DNA of 64,000 bases from Atherinomorus stipes (taxonomy: Eukaryota; Chordata; Actinopteri; Atheriniformes; Atherinidae). A model generated the notes under the pieces. That model made no database searches and was not told the DNA's origin. It was given only the letters and a program-made list of their open reading frames with translations. Each line of letters opens with the position of its first letter. Positions within the stretch are counted from its first letter, which is position 1. The position numbers and the translations under genes were made by a program. Positions 35,761 through 48,331 of this stretch are shown here, piece by piece. The DNA is taken from the NCBI GenBank assembly GCA_023101725.1, contig JALJCO010012618.1:1-64000 (forward strand). The letters are read 5' to 3'.

Positions 35761-36335
35761 TTGCCGTGTACAGCTACAAGAGGGCGCTCCTGGCTTGTGA
35801 CAACTACATGCTGCTCCAAGATCAAAAATACCAAGATGGCCTTTTTTCAGCTAGGGTAGTTCATTTCCGACATCTGGCTGTACTGTTTGTGTGGTCGAAC
35901 AAATCCACAACTGATTTGTTTATCTTTCTTATTCAAGAAGTTTATTATCATTTACAAGCACAAACATTGTTTGGGGAAGTTTTACCAGTCAGATAGGCAT
36001 ATATGAAAAAAAAACAAAAATGGTCACAAGTTTGTTTTTTGTTTGTTTGTTTTATTTCTTTAAATTCATCTGCTGATGTCACAAGAGGGTTTCCGAAGGA
36101 TTAAGATCGGGAGCTTGGTGGACTTTCTTAATGGCATCTTGCTTGCTGGATTCACTGGCTTTTTATGTTAACTTAGCCTCCTATGTTTTCTATGCTAGCA
36201 AAACTTTAAAGCTAAACCTTCCATTTAGCCCTTTGAGCACTATTTTGTTTTTGTTTTTTTTTTGTTATACCAGTAAGATCTCCGAGGGGAAATTAGGGCT
36301 CTGCATTTTATCCATCTCTGTACTGTGAGTATCAG

Positions 36336-36510
36336 AGAGCAGTGGGCTGCTACTTAAAGTGCCCAGGGAGCAGTTGGTGGGGTTAAGGACCTTGCTCAGG
36401 GGTCCACAGTGGTTCACCTAGGGGTCATGTCAGGGACTTGAGCCCGGGTCCTCCGCCCCAAAGCCCACAACGCTACCACTAGGGTACCCACTCCCCACTA
36501 TTCGGGCCCA
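36336..36510 (-). repeat. Common fish LINE/SINE tail repeat
   Basis: Contains gagagcagtgggctgctact, ggaccttgctcaggggtcca, gacttgagcccgggtcctcc and acgctaccactagggtaccc, resembling the repeat at 43690-43840 and many fish genomic repeats. The strand is a guess. Confidence 0.5.
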
Positions 36511-36885
36511 GTTTGGTACCATCTGTTCTCAAAGTCCCCCATTTGGGGAACTCCAGATTTTAAAAATTAAAAGTCTCTTCGGTATCTATTTCTGCATGCA
36601 CATTATTTTTGTGCTACTTCCTAAAAATACAGCTTGTGTGTGCGTTAGTCAGTGCACATTGTAACCTGAATTGAATTCAACTGAATAACCAAGATGTACC
36701 AGCATGGGTCCAAGACAATAAAAGTGGAAAGATTTTTTTTGCTACACTGCAAAATAATTGTTGTTCTTAGCTCCACTGGAAGAAATGGTTGATATTTGTC
36801 CTGTCCTGCAATTAAATTTCGTTCTCCTGTACTTTTAAAGAATCTTTTTTTAAAATTCAAGCCGAAATATTTTCTTTGTTGTTGT

Positions 36886-37370
36886 ATGCTGCCTTCATGT
36901 GGAATGGGAAAGATGATCCACTTGTTAAATGGAAATTACCAGTGCATTGTGTTCAAGTGATTTGTTGTCGTGATAAAGTTAAACACTGGGGGCTATATTC
37001 GACTGACTAGCTAGCTAGCTAGCTGCTAGCTAGTGTCTCCTCTGAGGAGGTAAACCAAACAATAACCATGTTTTTACAAATAAAACTAAGTTTCAATGGT
37101 GATGTTATTAAAGTTTTTTATGTCACAGAATTAGACTACCAATCAATTCGCAGCAGCAAAAAAACTGTAAACATATGCAATGCATCCCATTCAGGATAAT
37201 TTCATTGCCCTCCATCATGTTAAAAGGTCAAAGTTTACTTGGTATCTTGGACATCGTAAAATTTTTCCACCTTTCAAATGAAAATTACAACATGAGTGGG
37301 TTTTCAAGTGCAATTTTGACATCAGACTTTGGTATTCACCATAAATACAATACCACATGAAGGCAGCATT
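36886..37370. mobile_element. MITE, about 485 bp
   Basis: Left end atgctgccttcatgtgg, right end ccacatgaaggcagcat: a perfect 17 bp inverted repeat. The first 80 bases of each side remain loosely similar. Inside is a gctagctagctagctagct palindromic run (37009-37032). No transposase. Confidence 0.7.
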
Positions 37371-37372
37371 AG

Positions 37373-39566
37373 AAGGGATAATGATAGACTGTTTTAAAGG
37401 GGTTTTGTGTTATTTTGTTTAATTTACGTAGGGGATTTTCACTGAGCACGTCCAATGACCCCCATGGCGAGACCTCTTGCCACTCCTTCACCATTTTCTA
37501 GACTCCATTGACCACCGCTGACTCCATTATGATCTCAACCATGTTTTTTTTTTCTTATTTTACACCTAACCCTCACCATTTGCAAGTTAAAGGAAAGCAA
37601 TTTAAGGAGCTGTGTAAGAAGGATGGGTCTTGAACTGTATCTTGCACAAAATCCCCAAAGGAGCACTTTCACCATTCCAACCATCATTCCTCCATATAGT
37701 CTGAGTATTTGTGGCTAAATCAACAGTGTTGAACTTGTATGCAACATTTCATGTTGTTGCCTGCAAGGTGTAAGGGTTTTCTCTGTAACTGACAGTTTTT
37801 GAGCCTTTGCTTAAAACTGCAACCCTTTTCTTTGTGCATGAATGGAGTTGTTACACTCCTGTCTTCATGGTGTTGGTCTGGGTGTGAGTCTGTATCTGAT
37901 CACACATGTTTTTCATATGAAGGCTCTAATGGAGGAAAACAGGAAAAATGTGATACACACAGAGGAAATAGATTTGACCAACATGTGGAACTGGATTTGT
38001 CATGCTCCGTTAAAACAAAAGGAAGGCAAATAAACTGTCAAATCTTGTCGCATTCGTCAAGAAAAGAGAGCTTGAACCTGAGGGGTGACCAGAACATCGA
38101 TGACTGAAGTGACTCTTCAAGCATTGGTCTTCATTATAAACATGTGGGACACAGATGGATATTTGAAGATGTTGCTACATAATTGAGGAGCAGGTAAAAG
38201 CAAACAGAAACTCTAGAGCTGTTTTTCCTGCCTGCTCGCATCACTGTTCATAGGAAATCAAACCTCCTACAGGATCCAGCACTTAAACATCAGCCTTGAC
38301 CACACAGCAGTAAAACCTAATCCAACTGTGTGATGCCAAACCTCAGCGTCAGTTCTCCAGTTCTCCAGCCCTGCTGTATCCAGTGGTGGGAACAAGTCTG
38401 ATCCTGGAAGGTGGACATGTTTATTTGGTAAAGCAGCTCTGTGTGACACGAACGGAAAGCAGGAGAATAGAGAGGAAGAGAAAAAGAAATTAATTATAAC
38501 TACAATAAGTTTTTTTTTTTTAATTTAGTGACTTTGATTTCATTAAGATACTGCGAGTGATTGATGGGCCACTTGCCTCTGTTTTCAATGAGAAGATGGA
38601 TTGATTTTACAGCTGCATCAGAGCATTAAATTTAAAGAGAGCAAAGAGATGGCTAACTTTGCTTAACATAAAGACCTTGAACAAGAGGGAAGCAGTTTGC
38701 TTACCTTCATCCAAAGGTTAAAACATTAGGAAATACAGAATATGCCATATAACATGATCCCATGGCAATCTGTTTAAATAACATGCCATTTTTGGCACTT
38801 TTGAAACTTTTTGAATGTTGCTTTTAAGGGTTTAAGCTATTTGCCAAGTCATATTTTGTGATTAAATTGCACAGCAAGTGGTTAGGATTAGAGTAAAAGG
38901 ACAGGGCTGGGTGTCATTTTCCCAAAACACACAGCATGAAATGCTATGCAAAGCTAAAGGGGAAAAAACTGCTAATAACACACAATGTGGCTCAGGGTGC
39001 AATTTTGCTTTTTTTATGAGAACAGTCTGTACCAGATTATTGCTATTCAGCACAGGTCCACAGAAGCCATGGGTCATGTGATAAAAAAAAGAAAAAAAAA
39101 CTTGTATTCATACTATTGAGCACAAATTCTGTTGTATTTGTGCTGCCCATGTGTTTACCAGGAATGCATTTCACTAAGATGTCTGGTTTGTCCAGCATGT
39201 CACGTGTTCAGCAGGAAAACGATATTTAGATATGATACACTGTTATAGTTTGAATAAAAAGCATGATTTAAAATAAAATGAAAAAAGTCTGTCTCCTGCA
39301 ACCGGAGGACAACCGCAACAAAACCTGGAGGTGTTTATCTGGAAAAACTGCTTGACCCTGAGTCAGATATACTCTCAGCTTCTTAATGGCAGTGTAGAAA
39401 TACGGAGGTTTGGTAATCTGATCTGAAATCTGTACTCGAAGGGGCGAGTTGGACTCCCATCAGCTTATATCAGGTTGTACTTGACCTGTGGAGCGTTCAG
39501 CATTTTAGCTAGCCCGTTGTTAATCTGCTTAACTGAGCTTTAGAGAGATGGAGTTTCTCTCTCTGT

Positions 39567-39604
<38 letters not shown>

Positions 39605-41060
39605 CCACTCTTTATCCTGCCTCACACACAAAGACACTCATACTGTTTTATAGGCTCCCTCTCACTTATGCACATACATACACAATTGATGTATTCCATG
39701 CTGTCTGTTTTCATTTCCTCCCTCTCACCTTTCAGACCTTGTTTCACAGTCTTATCCCCATCTGTCCCCTCTCTCCTTGTTCCCTCCCTCACAAAAAAAA
39801 ACCCTGGTTTTCAGAGCTTTATTCCACATGATACTGTCTGTTTTATGCATTTACTTGTTGGTTATTTAGCTGGATCCTGGGAACACAACAGATGAAACGA
39901 CAGCACGGGATTCAAAATCCAAAGCTTTTCTTTTTTTTTTTTTTCCTTTAAACAGTATCCTCTTTGTGTAGCTCACACAGAACCACTAGATTATTGAATT
40001 TTGGTATTTACACCAACAATCTACACTGGCTACACTGTTGGCCAATATCTACACAAGGTTTACACCAGCTCTTCCAAGAGCAATATGCCAGCAAAGTAAG
40101 TTATGCAAATTGACCTCAAGTTCGTATTAAGTCACTTGACTGTCTGCTTGTCTTTGCCATCACAACCAACAAGCATTTATTTTGTCCTCTGTTTAAGCTA
40201 AATGCAGTCAGCCATTGAAGCATGTCATAACAACTGTTTAATGTTTGAAACATGAAGAGCTGTTTGAGGTTGCTGCAAGCAGCGTGGAACCACAAATAAT
40301 GGTCCAAACAGCATGTTTGCAGGATGCCAGCAGGGACTGGAACGGCCTCACACGAGGTCCGACTCTGTGCCTCAGGTTTGGACGAAATTTTCACAACTTT
40401 CATAACAAACTCTACAATCTCCTCTTTATTTTTGCTGTGATGTGCTTTTCCAAAGACGGTTTAGTTGTGACTTAAAATTATTTTGCTTTTGCAGACTGAC
40501 ACAAAGCCGCTATAGTTCTGATGTTAGCATGCCGTAGCCAAAGTTTATGTTGGATTATTTTCTTGCATCTAAATCAAAATAATGCCGGTTTAATTTAGTT
40601 CAGAAGGCCAGTGGATGTGATGAAAAGATGAAGAAAAAGCACATTAGCCATGAGTGTTGAGTATACCACAGAGTTTGCTTCCTCCTAAGGTAAAATCTAA
40701 AACCCATTGGGCACACACTGAACTGTACATACACGAAGGGGGCTTTGTTGAGTGATTTACTAGCACAAAAGCATGATGCAATTCAATATTCACACCAAAT
40801 ACATTAGAGAGAACTAAAGAATCGCAAGTGTGCAAATTTATAATCATGTTTTGTAGTTGCAGCCATTAAAATTTTTTTTGTGGCTTCACCACTCATAATA
40901 ATGTAAGGTCCATTAGTGTACTTAAACCATACACAATAATATTTGCTTTTAACCACTCAAAAATACTCCAGTAGCTCTACAGGCATGCAAGGACGTTTCT
41001 TTTGTTCGTCCCATTGATATGTGCATCTTGTTGGACCTCCCTCACACATCTGTCTTTAGA
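37373..41060. other. No gene recognised; (CA)n at 39569-39598
   Basis: Three and a half kilobases with only short chance frames. The CA microsatellite explains the Thr-His repeat frame near 39548. A T run lies at 39931-39944. Possible conserved noncoding elements cannot be judged from one sequence. Confidence 0.45.
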
Positions 41061-41064
41061 AAGA

Positions 41065-41791
41065 TAAATAAATACACACATAGATAAAAATGCCAATGAA
41101 ACTTGAATTTACAGTAAAACTTGTATTTAACTGTTATGGTTATTTTGTCTTTGCTCTTCCAATGTAATCCAAGTATCCTGAGTGAGTAGCATCCATAATT
41201 TACTCGAAAAACATTTAGTATATTTTTAAGTATATTTTTATAGCCTAAACAGTAGTACATCGTACTTCCACGACACGAGATGCGTGTTCTTTCTTTCTTT
41301 CTTTCTTTTCAATCAATAGCCAACCCCTCCTGTGTTTGTCCCGGTTTGATCACAGCTCTGGCGCTCTTACCACAATGCAAACAGCTAATTTCTTTTTCCA
41401 CGCTTGCGTTAGCGGCAGAGTAGGTGCTGAACTCCGCGGCTTCAATAATTTTGTGAACTCTCATATGCGTGCATCGTGGAAGTAAGATATAGTACTGTTT
41501 AGACTATAAAAGTATACTAAATGATGTTGTTTCGGGTAAATTATGGACGCTACCCACTCAGGACACTTGCATTACATCGGACGAGCAGTATGGAGCAATA
41601 TTGCCAAGTTTTTGTGGACTTTTAAGGACCTTTTTGTGTTAAGCCCCAGTGAACTCCATTATATGACAGTCGTCCAATAACAAAAAGCCTTCTGATCTCT
41701 GGCTGCATAAAAAGTGCTCCACAGTCTTGCTCAGCATGACGGTGAGTAGAAAATGAATGCACATCATTATGTGGGTGTACTATTCCTTTAA
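41065..41791. mobile_element. TTAA foldback element, copy with atypical left end
   Basis: The right end, from ccaagtttttgtggactttt to gtactattcctttaa, matches 51925-52128. The arms at 41140-41270 and 41470-41590 are inverted copies of one another. The left end lacks the ttaaaggaatagtacac tip and runs into sequence shared with 34500-34568. The loop holds cagctctggcgctcttacca-type sequence and a short TTTC run. The frame at 41622-41876 is repeat. Confidence 0.75.
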
Positions 41792-41793
41792 AG

Positions 41794-42602
41794 CAGGGAT
41801 GCCTAACCCGGGCTTTACACCTGGTCCGTGACGTGAGCGCAGCGCAGCGGCGCGCCCTGCGCACCGGATCGCGCACATGTAATCAATGGTGTGAAACATA
41901 TTGCTCACGCTGCGGCGCGTGAGCGGTCCGTCGTCGCTCCGGCAAGCCGTGCCGCTGCGCTACAGATACGCGCCAGCTCTATTTTTGACGCTCCACGCGC
42001 CGACACTGCGTCAATTTCAGTCGTTCAGATCGAACCAGACAGGAAGTCAGACACAGGTTCAGTGTAAAATATCCGGTAACTTCCTAAACAAAAGCCACCG
42101 TGCAGCTTTAAACTGCTGAACTACCTGAACATGACAGCATCTCCGTGTCCACGAGGTTACAGTGAAATAAGGAACCATGACGCATTAACATGAGGACAAA
42201 ATGAACCATTTGGATGAGAATCACAGGCGATCTAGCAGCCCTCTCGTGATTTCGTGATGTCACCAATCAACAACAGCTGGTGCACTCGCGGGTGCGCTGC
42301 GCGGCCGCACAGTGAACGGTGTAAATGCTCGCGCCGAGGAAGTCGCAGCAAAGCCGCTGCGCTGCGCTGCGCTCACGTCACGGACCAGGTGTAAAGCCGG
42401 GGTAAGTCCAGTCCTTGAGAGCTACTATCCTGCATATTTTGGCTGCATCGTTTTCCAACACACCTGAATGAAATGAATGGCTCGTTAGCAGCCTCTGCAG
42501 AGCTGAACATGTGCATGAGGTAAATTACCATTTTATTCAGGTGTGTTGGAGAGGGTATGTTCTAAAAATAGTAGGATAGTAACTTGGACTTGGGGACCCC
42601 TG
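41794..42602. mobile_element. hAT-like MITE, relative of 5.3 kb copy, with insertion
   Basis: Left tip cagggatgcctaaccc; right part aagtccagtccttgagagct to acttggacttggggacccct g, matching the 5314-5791 family. The flanking 8-mers ctttaaag and gcttaaag agree at 6 positions. The left one overlaps the TTAA end of the foldback element next door, so this insertion came later. Confidence 0.65.
41811..42398. mobile_element. GC-rich MITE nested in the hAT-like MITE
   Basis: Inverted ends ggctttacacctggtccgtg and cacggaccaggtgtaaagcc, extending about 40 bp through acgtgagcgcagcgcagcg. The element is very rich in GCGC and CpG compared with the AT-rich window. The frame at 41901 is inside it and has no known domain. 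Confidence 0.85.
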
Positions 42603-42705
42603 GCTTAAAGATTATGAATCCAAATGCTTTCTTTAAAAAAAAAATAAAATTAGACTAGAGGGTTAACTAGAAACTGCCTTCCCCCTTATATTTATACCAG
42701 CATGC

Positions 42706-43614
42706 ACAATTGACCTATGGCTAAACCACGCCCCCAAACGCGATGAGCCAATCACAGTGCGCACAGCTATCCCACACACTCGGACATTCTCTGCTTGAAC
42801 GTCCATTGAAATGCATTGAAGTTAGTCCGTTTTTGTTCGTTTTTATGTGTTCTTTTTAGTTTAAAATGGTCAAACGTGTGCATGGGGTACATGCAACTCC
42901 GATACTAGGTATCCTGAGAGGCTGGGTGACAGGGCGTATTTTTTTTTTTTGCCTTTTACCAAGTCACATCAAGCCAAAGTTATGCGGCAGACCACAACAT
43001 CAACTGAACGTGGATAAAATGAACAAGGATGTCTACATCTGTTCTGAGGTAAGGCAACATCGTATTCGAGGCAACATGTTGTCACTTTGCTTGAAAGAAA
43101 TATGAAGTTACCTTCCCTAACGTTAGTTTAAGTTGGCTAACGCTAGCTAAACATGCTAGTTTTGGTACGTGGCAACGGTACATAAGACGCTGTCGTGTAG
43201 TACAGGTGTCGTGTAGTAACGTCGATAACGACACGCCTCTGGCTTCCAAGCTGCAGCCAGACTGCTCCGCTTCCGTGGCTGTTTGATCAGTTTTTGTCAG
43301 ATGATCACTTTTTGGCACAACAACAGCAGCCGTGCAGTAGTTTGTGCAAGAAACTGAGGGAGCGACACGAGTCACATTCAGAGATTCACAGGCTGATTTC
43401 TACTCCCAGTTTAAGACTTCTGAACAATTTGTTTTTGTTTGTTTGTATTGTTTTTATGTTTTTTAATTTATCTCATCATGGTCTCTCTGTCTGATCACGC
43501 GTCTGTTGTCCGTGTTGACAGCTGTCATCTCCCGAGATGTCACATAGCGCCTGTCACCGAATGTTGTTTGTCCGAGTGAGTGGAGGGGGCGTGGCTTAGC
43601 CATAGGTCAATTAT
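42706..43614. mobile_element. TIR element carrying a broken THAP-type zinc finger
   Basis: The ends aattgacctatggctaaacc and ggcttagccataggtcaatt are inverted repeats of about 27 bp reaching into cacgccccc. Inside on the plus strand is a decayed THAP-like exon. About 900 bp long, with no DDE domain left. It is probably an internally deleted derivative of a larger DNA transposon. The exact class (ISL2EU-like or other THAP-bearing group) is uncertain. Confidence 0.6.
42866..43050 (+). pseudogene. THAP-like zinc finger exon, frameshifted
   Basis: In the frame starting TGT at 42880 the DNA reads CAWGTCNSDTRYPERLGDRA, giving the two N-terminal zinc cysteines of a THAP domain. After a T run (42941-42950) homology continues in the frame starting ATG 42866 with LCGRPQHQLNVDKMNKDVYI and CSE, a segment typical of THAP domains in fish transposons. 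A donor-like gaggtaagg follows at 43048. The T-run frameshift and loss of the rest make it a pseudogene. Confidence 0.55.
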
Positions 43615-43654
43615 GTTGATCATATCACAGCTGCCAGGATGGGAGCAGAGATAA

Positions 43655-43840
43655 TAATGATAATAAATTGTATTAATCCCAATTAATAAAGCAGAGAATT
43701 GATGGAAATTCGTTCTCTGCATTTAACCCATCTCAGGTTGAACCTGAGAGAGCAGTGAATGGCCAATTGCAGCACCTGGGGGGTGGCTCGGGGGTCGACG
43801 TGCCATGTTGGGGATTTGAACCCCAGTCTGCACAGTCCAA
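43655..43840 (-). repeat. Common fish LINE/SINE tail repeat
   Basis: Contains gaaattcgttctctgcattt, aacccatctcaggttgaacc and gggatttgaaccccagtctg, a pattern seen in many fish genomes, probably an L2-type tail or tRNA-like head. A relative lies at 36336-36510. Confidence 0.55.
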
Positions 43841-43845
43841 ACCCA

Positions 43846-44669
<824 letters not shown>

Positions 44670-44759
44670 GCATGTGTTTATAGAGCATTTTTGACGAGCT
44701 TTATCATCATAAAGAGCTTTTTATTTGATGCATTATTATTATCATTATACATATATTAT

Positions 44760-45152
44760 GGGCTGCACGGTGGCATGGTGGTTAGCACTGCAGCCTCACA
44801 GTAAGAAGGTCAATAGTTCAATTCCCAGCTGAGGAGGGGGTTCAAACAATTCCAACAGCAGCCTTCCTGTGTGGAGTTTGCATGTTCTCCCCGTGTATGC
44901 GTGGGTTCTCTCCGGGTACTCCGGCTTCCTCCCACCGTCCAAAGACATGCATGTTAGGTTAATTGATCACTCTAAATTGCCCCTAGGTATGAATGTGAGT
45001 GTGAATGGTTGTCTGTCTCTCTGTTGGCCCTGTGATGGATTGGAGACCTGTCCAGGGTGTACCCTGCCTCTCACCTGATAATAGCTGGGATAGGCTCCAG
45101 CAACCCCCGTGACCCTTAACTGGATAAGTGGTACAGAAAATGACTGACCTAT
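44760..45152 (+). repeat. SINE-like fish repeat with tRNA-like head
   Basis: gggctgcacggtggcatggt, gttagcactgcagcctcaca, agtttgcatgttctccccgt, cctcccaccgtccaaagaca and gataggctccagcaaccccc form a very common fish repeat. The head has a B-box-like gttcaattccc. The overlapping frames at 44869-45270 are repeat. A reversed copy is at 54885-55205. Confidence 0.75.
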
Positions 45153-45717
45153 GACTGGCATTATTATTATTGTAGTTTAGATAGATAGTCCAGTTGTTTG
45201 GTGTTGTCATGGTAATGCACATCAATAAATTTGGGAGCATAGCTGAAGCAGCATTAAAGGGATAAGCCATTTAGTTTGGTTGCCAATTTGAAAATCAATG
45301 ATTTTCAGCAAGTACTTCATCTTCAATATCGTCTAAAACTGTTTGGGTCTGGGTGTCATGAGTTATTCACACAAGCAATGATAAGCTTAAATAGACTGTT
45401 TTTGTGACAATTTTTTTTTTTTTTTATTTCAATGTAGGAAAGCTTCTTCAAACACCAAGAGTCAGATGTTTGTGAGCCAAAAAAAGTGTGGTGTTTGGAT
45501 TTGAAGTTACCTTCTCATCTGTTTCATCCAGTGCTGGTTAGTCAGAGGGTGAAGTCACTACTGAAAATATTTACCTTTCTCTAACAACAACTTTAATTTC
45601 CTAGACCAGAATTTGGAATAATAGCAGAAACAGAATAATGCAGGGAAATGATATACCAGCACAGAGAAGCTATTTGGGAAATTTTGATAATTTCATTAAC
45701 TGAACATTTTCTAATTC
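45153..45717. other. No gene seen
   Basis: Starts of a possible ttaaagggataagcca MITE at 45254 lack a partner end. A T run lies at 45412-45425. Confidence 0.4.
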
Positions 45718-45976
45718 AAAGTGAGGCGGATAAGGTGCCTCGGACATCTGGTTGGGATGTCTCCTGGATGCCTCTCTGGTGAGGTGTTCTGGGTAAGTTC
45801 TACCTGGAGGAGGCCCCAGGGAAGACCCAGGACATGATGGAGGGATTATGGACAAGATGGAAGAAGCCAGAGATGATGGGAAGGGGAGATTGGACGCTCC
45901 CTGTTCACACTGCTGCCCCCATGACCCAACCTTGGCTGAGCAGTAGAAGATCCATGGATGGATGGATGGATTGAAC
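45718..45976 (+). repeat. Rex3-like LINE 3' end fragment
   Basis: gaggcggataaggtgcctcg, gtgaggtgttctgggtaagt, gaagacccaggacatgatgg and the ending gatccatggatggatggatg match the 3' end of Rex3-like copies at 28.7-28.95 kb with much divergence. The GATG tail shows the plus orientation. Confidence 0.75.
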
Positions 45977-46021
45977 TCATAACTTTCTTTACTCTTTCTT
46001 TAAACAAAGTTTTATGTAATT

Positions 46022-47525
46022 GGGCTGCTGTAGCTCAGATGGAAAAGCAGTTGCCTGGTAATCAGAGGTTTTGGTGGATCAATTCCAGGCTTCCTCAAGC
46101 TGTGTCCTAGACACTAAACCCAACACTAGCTGCGTTTACATGGACCCAAATATACCAATTAGCTCTGTTGGAATTAAAATTATGCATGTAAACACCTCTT
46201 TCCGAATTAAAGTCCTAAACTGAATTAATTATAATTATGTTAAAATTAAAATAAAAGTATAAAAATAAAAATTAAAGTATATTAAAATTCCTTTTCCCAA
46301 ACTGATCATGGTATCATGTAAACGCTGAATAAAAAAGTTGTGAGGTTACATTCTTACAGCGCATGTTTCGACTAGACGTAAACGCGCACCGAGTGATGTT
46401 TCCTCACTTTGACAGATGGCGGTGAACAATGTGATTCCCTGGACAGTGACAGAAAGTTTGTTTTTAATTCAAATTTGCAGGAGGAGCACATGAGTATCAG
46501 TTGCTGCTGGATTAAAGTCCTGCAGAAACCACAGCAACCATGACTATCAGTTTGTAGACCTCCGTCTTTAATAAATAACATGATGTAACATCAGTGTAGG
46601 GATGCGAACACTGGACACGGAAGTGAGCCGAAGCGGACCAATTTCATTTTAGCGCCCATGTAAACAGGCAGTGTCGACCACATCAGGTGCGTTGCATTAT
46701 GGTGCGCTGCGGTGCGCAATGCCAAAAACAACGTGCGCCGTGAAGGGATTGTTTTGGCTTCTATTCAATTTTCTGCGTGAGCCGTGGCCGAATTTGTCAA
46801 GTCAGGGGGGAAGTTAAGCAGGAACACGAGACAAGTCTACCAAGATAAGTTTTAAAACCCGATCTCTTTTTAATAGATCTACAGTAATTATATGTCGATC
46901 ATGTCTTCATCTTTACTGAACATGCAAGTGGAAGGATTCGAACACAGAAATGTCTTCTTTCTGCTTGTAAATAGTATGACAGTATGACAGGAGATGTACA
47001 CACAGAAAAGGGTTGGCCTGGGGGAGGGGGAACACCCCCAGGCCGCAATCAAAGACGCAGAGAGAAGAAGGTAATCTACGAAGAATTATCAGCTGTAGAA
47101 GTACAGCAGAGAAGCAGGACTGCCTGCTGACTGTGTGCATCCGATGTGGACAGAAAGAGGGGTGGTATCAAGAAGAAGATCAGCGCGATGCACTTTGGGG
47201 CACTTCCGCATGCAGTGTGTTCCTAGCATCATCCTGCACATGTCTAACAGGACCATTCTGCTTAGATGTTGGCGAATGTACACACCAGACTGGAATGAAT
47301 TAGTTCCCATGTAAACAGCGGCCCATAAGTCAGAATGATTTCACTCTGAAAGGAAAAAAGTCTCCATCTAAACGTACCCATTGTTTCCCAATGTCCCTCT
47401 TGGTGTATGAACTAGTGAATTTGTGAATGAATTAAAATGTGTAAATGTTACATGTAGCGCAAAGCGCTTTGAGTGGTTAACATATGACTGGGAAAGTGCT
47501 GTTTAAGTACAGTCTATTTACCATC
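46022..47525 (+). repeat. tRNA-headed SINE with L2-like tail, split by an insertion
   Basis: Head: ctgtagctcagatggaaaag, ggatcaattccaggcttcct and tgtcctagacactaaaccca (46027-46128). Tail: gtgtatgaactagtgaattt, gcgcaaagcgctttgagtgg and aagtacagtctatttacca (47403-47522). Together these are the two halves of one well-known fish SINE. A is box-like tagctcagatgg, B is ggatcaattcc. Confidence 0.75.
46131..47383. mobile_element. Inverted-repeat element inserted in the SINE
   Basis: The left end gctgcgtttacatggaccc and the right end read inverted, gggtacgtttagatggagac, share the cGTTTAnATGGA core. A further tttacatgg occurs inside each end. The short frames at 46913-47310 overlap on both strands and have no known domain. 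Boundaries are approximate. Confidence 0.55.
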
Positions 47526-47724
47526 TTGTGTGTAACAAATTTATAAATGTTTCAGTTTTATTATTATATAATCTTGTTTTGACACACACAATCCTTTTTC
47601 ATTTCCGCTCACATTAATTACTAAATCCCACAATTAGTCTCTGTAGGTACTTTGTGATGAACCTGCTAGTTACAGGCTGTTTTTTTTTTTCTTTCATCAC
47701 ACCATCTTTGTTTTATATAAATAT

Positions 47725-48320
47725 TTTATTAGTTTCAGTACCATCCCAGGAGGGGGTTTTTGGAGATAACATGTCACAAGTAGAAACAGCGATAGAAAAT
47801 GAGTGGTTATAAAAATAAGAAGATATACATGCACGGTGTGAGTGTTTAACTGAAGAAGAGTCAAACTTGGCGTAAAAAAAAAACAAAAAAATAACCTAAT
47901 CCCAGTCACTGTTTCTAAAACGGACTCCAACCTGTATATAATCCGAGTCCCTTAGCGGTTTATACTTGAGTGTAGGAGCAAGACACAGAAATGAAGTCTC
48001 TTGATATCACGAACTCCATGTTGCCTCTATCAATGTGGTGTTCTTCTGCTCTAAACATCTTTTCTCCATTGAGGAATCATCAGCCTGTTACGGATCTGCG
48101 TCTGGATTTTTTTTTTTTTTTTTTAGCAAACACCTACATATATATTTGAGGTCCACATGAGTCAGATTTTCTCCATCAAGACTCCCACGAATCCTGTGAC
48201 AACATCTGCTCCATAAAACTGGTCACTGGCAGCTGGTGAAGAAGTTATAAGCAGTTCTTGTTTTCTGTTTTAGGTCTTTGTCTGTTTCTCTCCTCTGCTC
48301 CTCCATCTGTTTGTTCCTCT
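47725..48320 (-). other. pdgfa: pdgfa 3' UTR and candidate polyadenylation signal
   Basis: Downstream of the TGA on the minus strand no long frame continues beyond the alternative stop at 48245. The first clear AATAAA on the minus strand is at 47730-47725 (TTTATT on plus), within an AT-rich stretch, giving a UTR of about 600 nt. An earlier end is not excluded. The region includes a T-rich run on plus at about 48109-48124. The UTR boundaries are inferred. Confidence 0.5.
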
Positions 48321-48331
48321 TCACCTGATGC
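48321..48331 (-). CDS. pdgfa: pdgfa last coding exon (short form, ends Gly-Ile-Arg)
   Basis: After a pyrimidine-rich acceptor (ttcttcccccaacag) the frame carried over from exon 5 reads Gly-Ile-Arg-stop (TGA 48323-48321). Human exon 7, used in the short PDGF-A isoform, likewise gives Asp-Val-Arg-stop in the same phase, so this is its counterpart. A second AG lies 7 bases further in (48326-48325). If used it would replace the ending with a 26-residue acidic then mixed-charge tail stopping at 48245. Which acceptor is used cannot be told from DNA alone. Confidence 0.8.

Noticed and set aside
39548..39895. 115-codon frame with a signal-peptide-like start and Thr-His repeats
   Set aside because: Its start overlaps the (CA)n run and the rest has no domain, splice support or codon bias.
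46022..46100. Possible functional tRNA gene
   Set aside because: A and B boxes are recognisable but the acceptor stem does not pair and SINE sequence follows.
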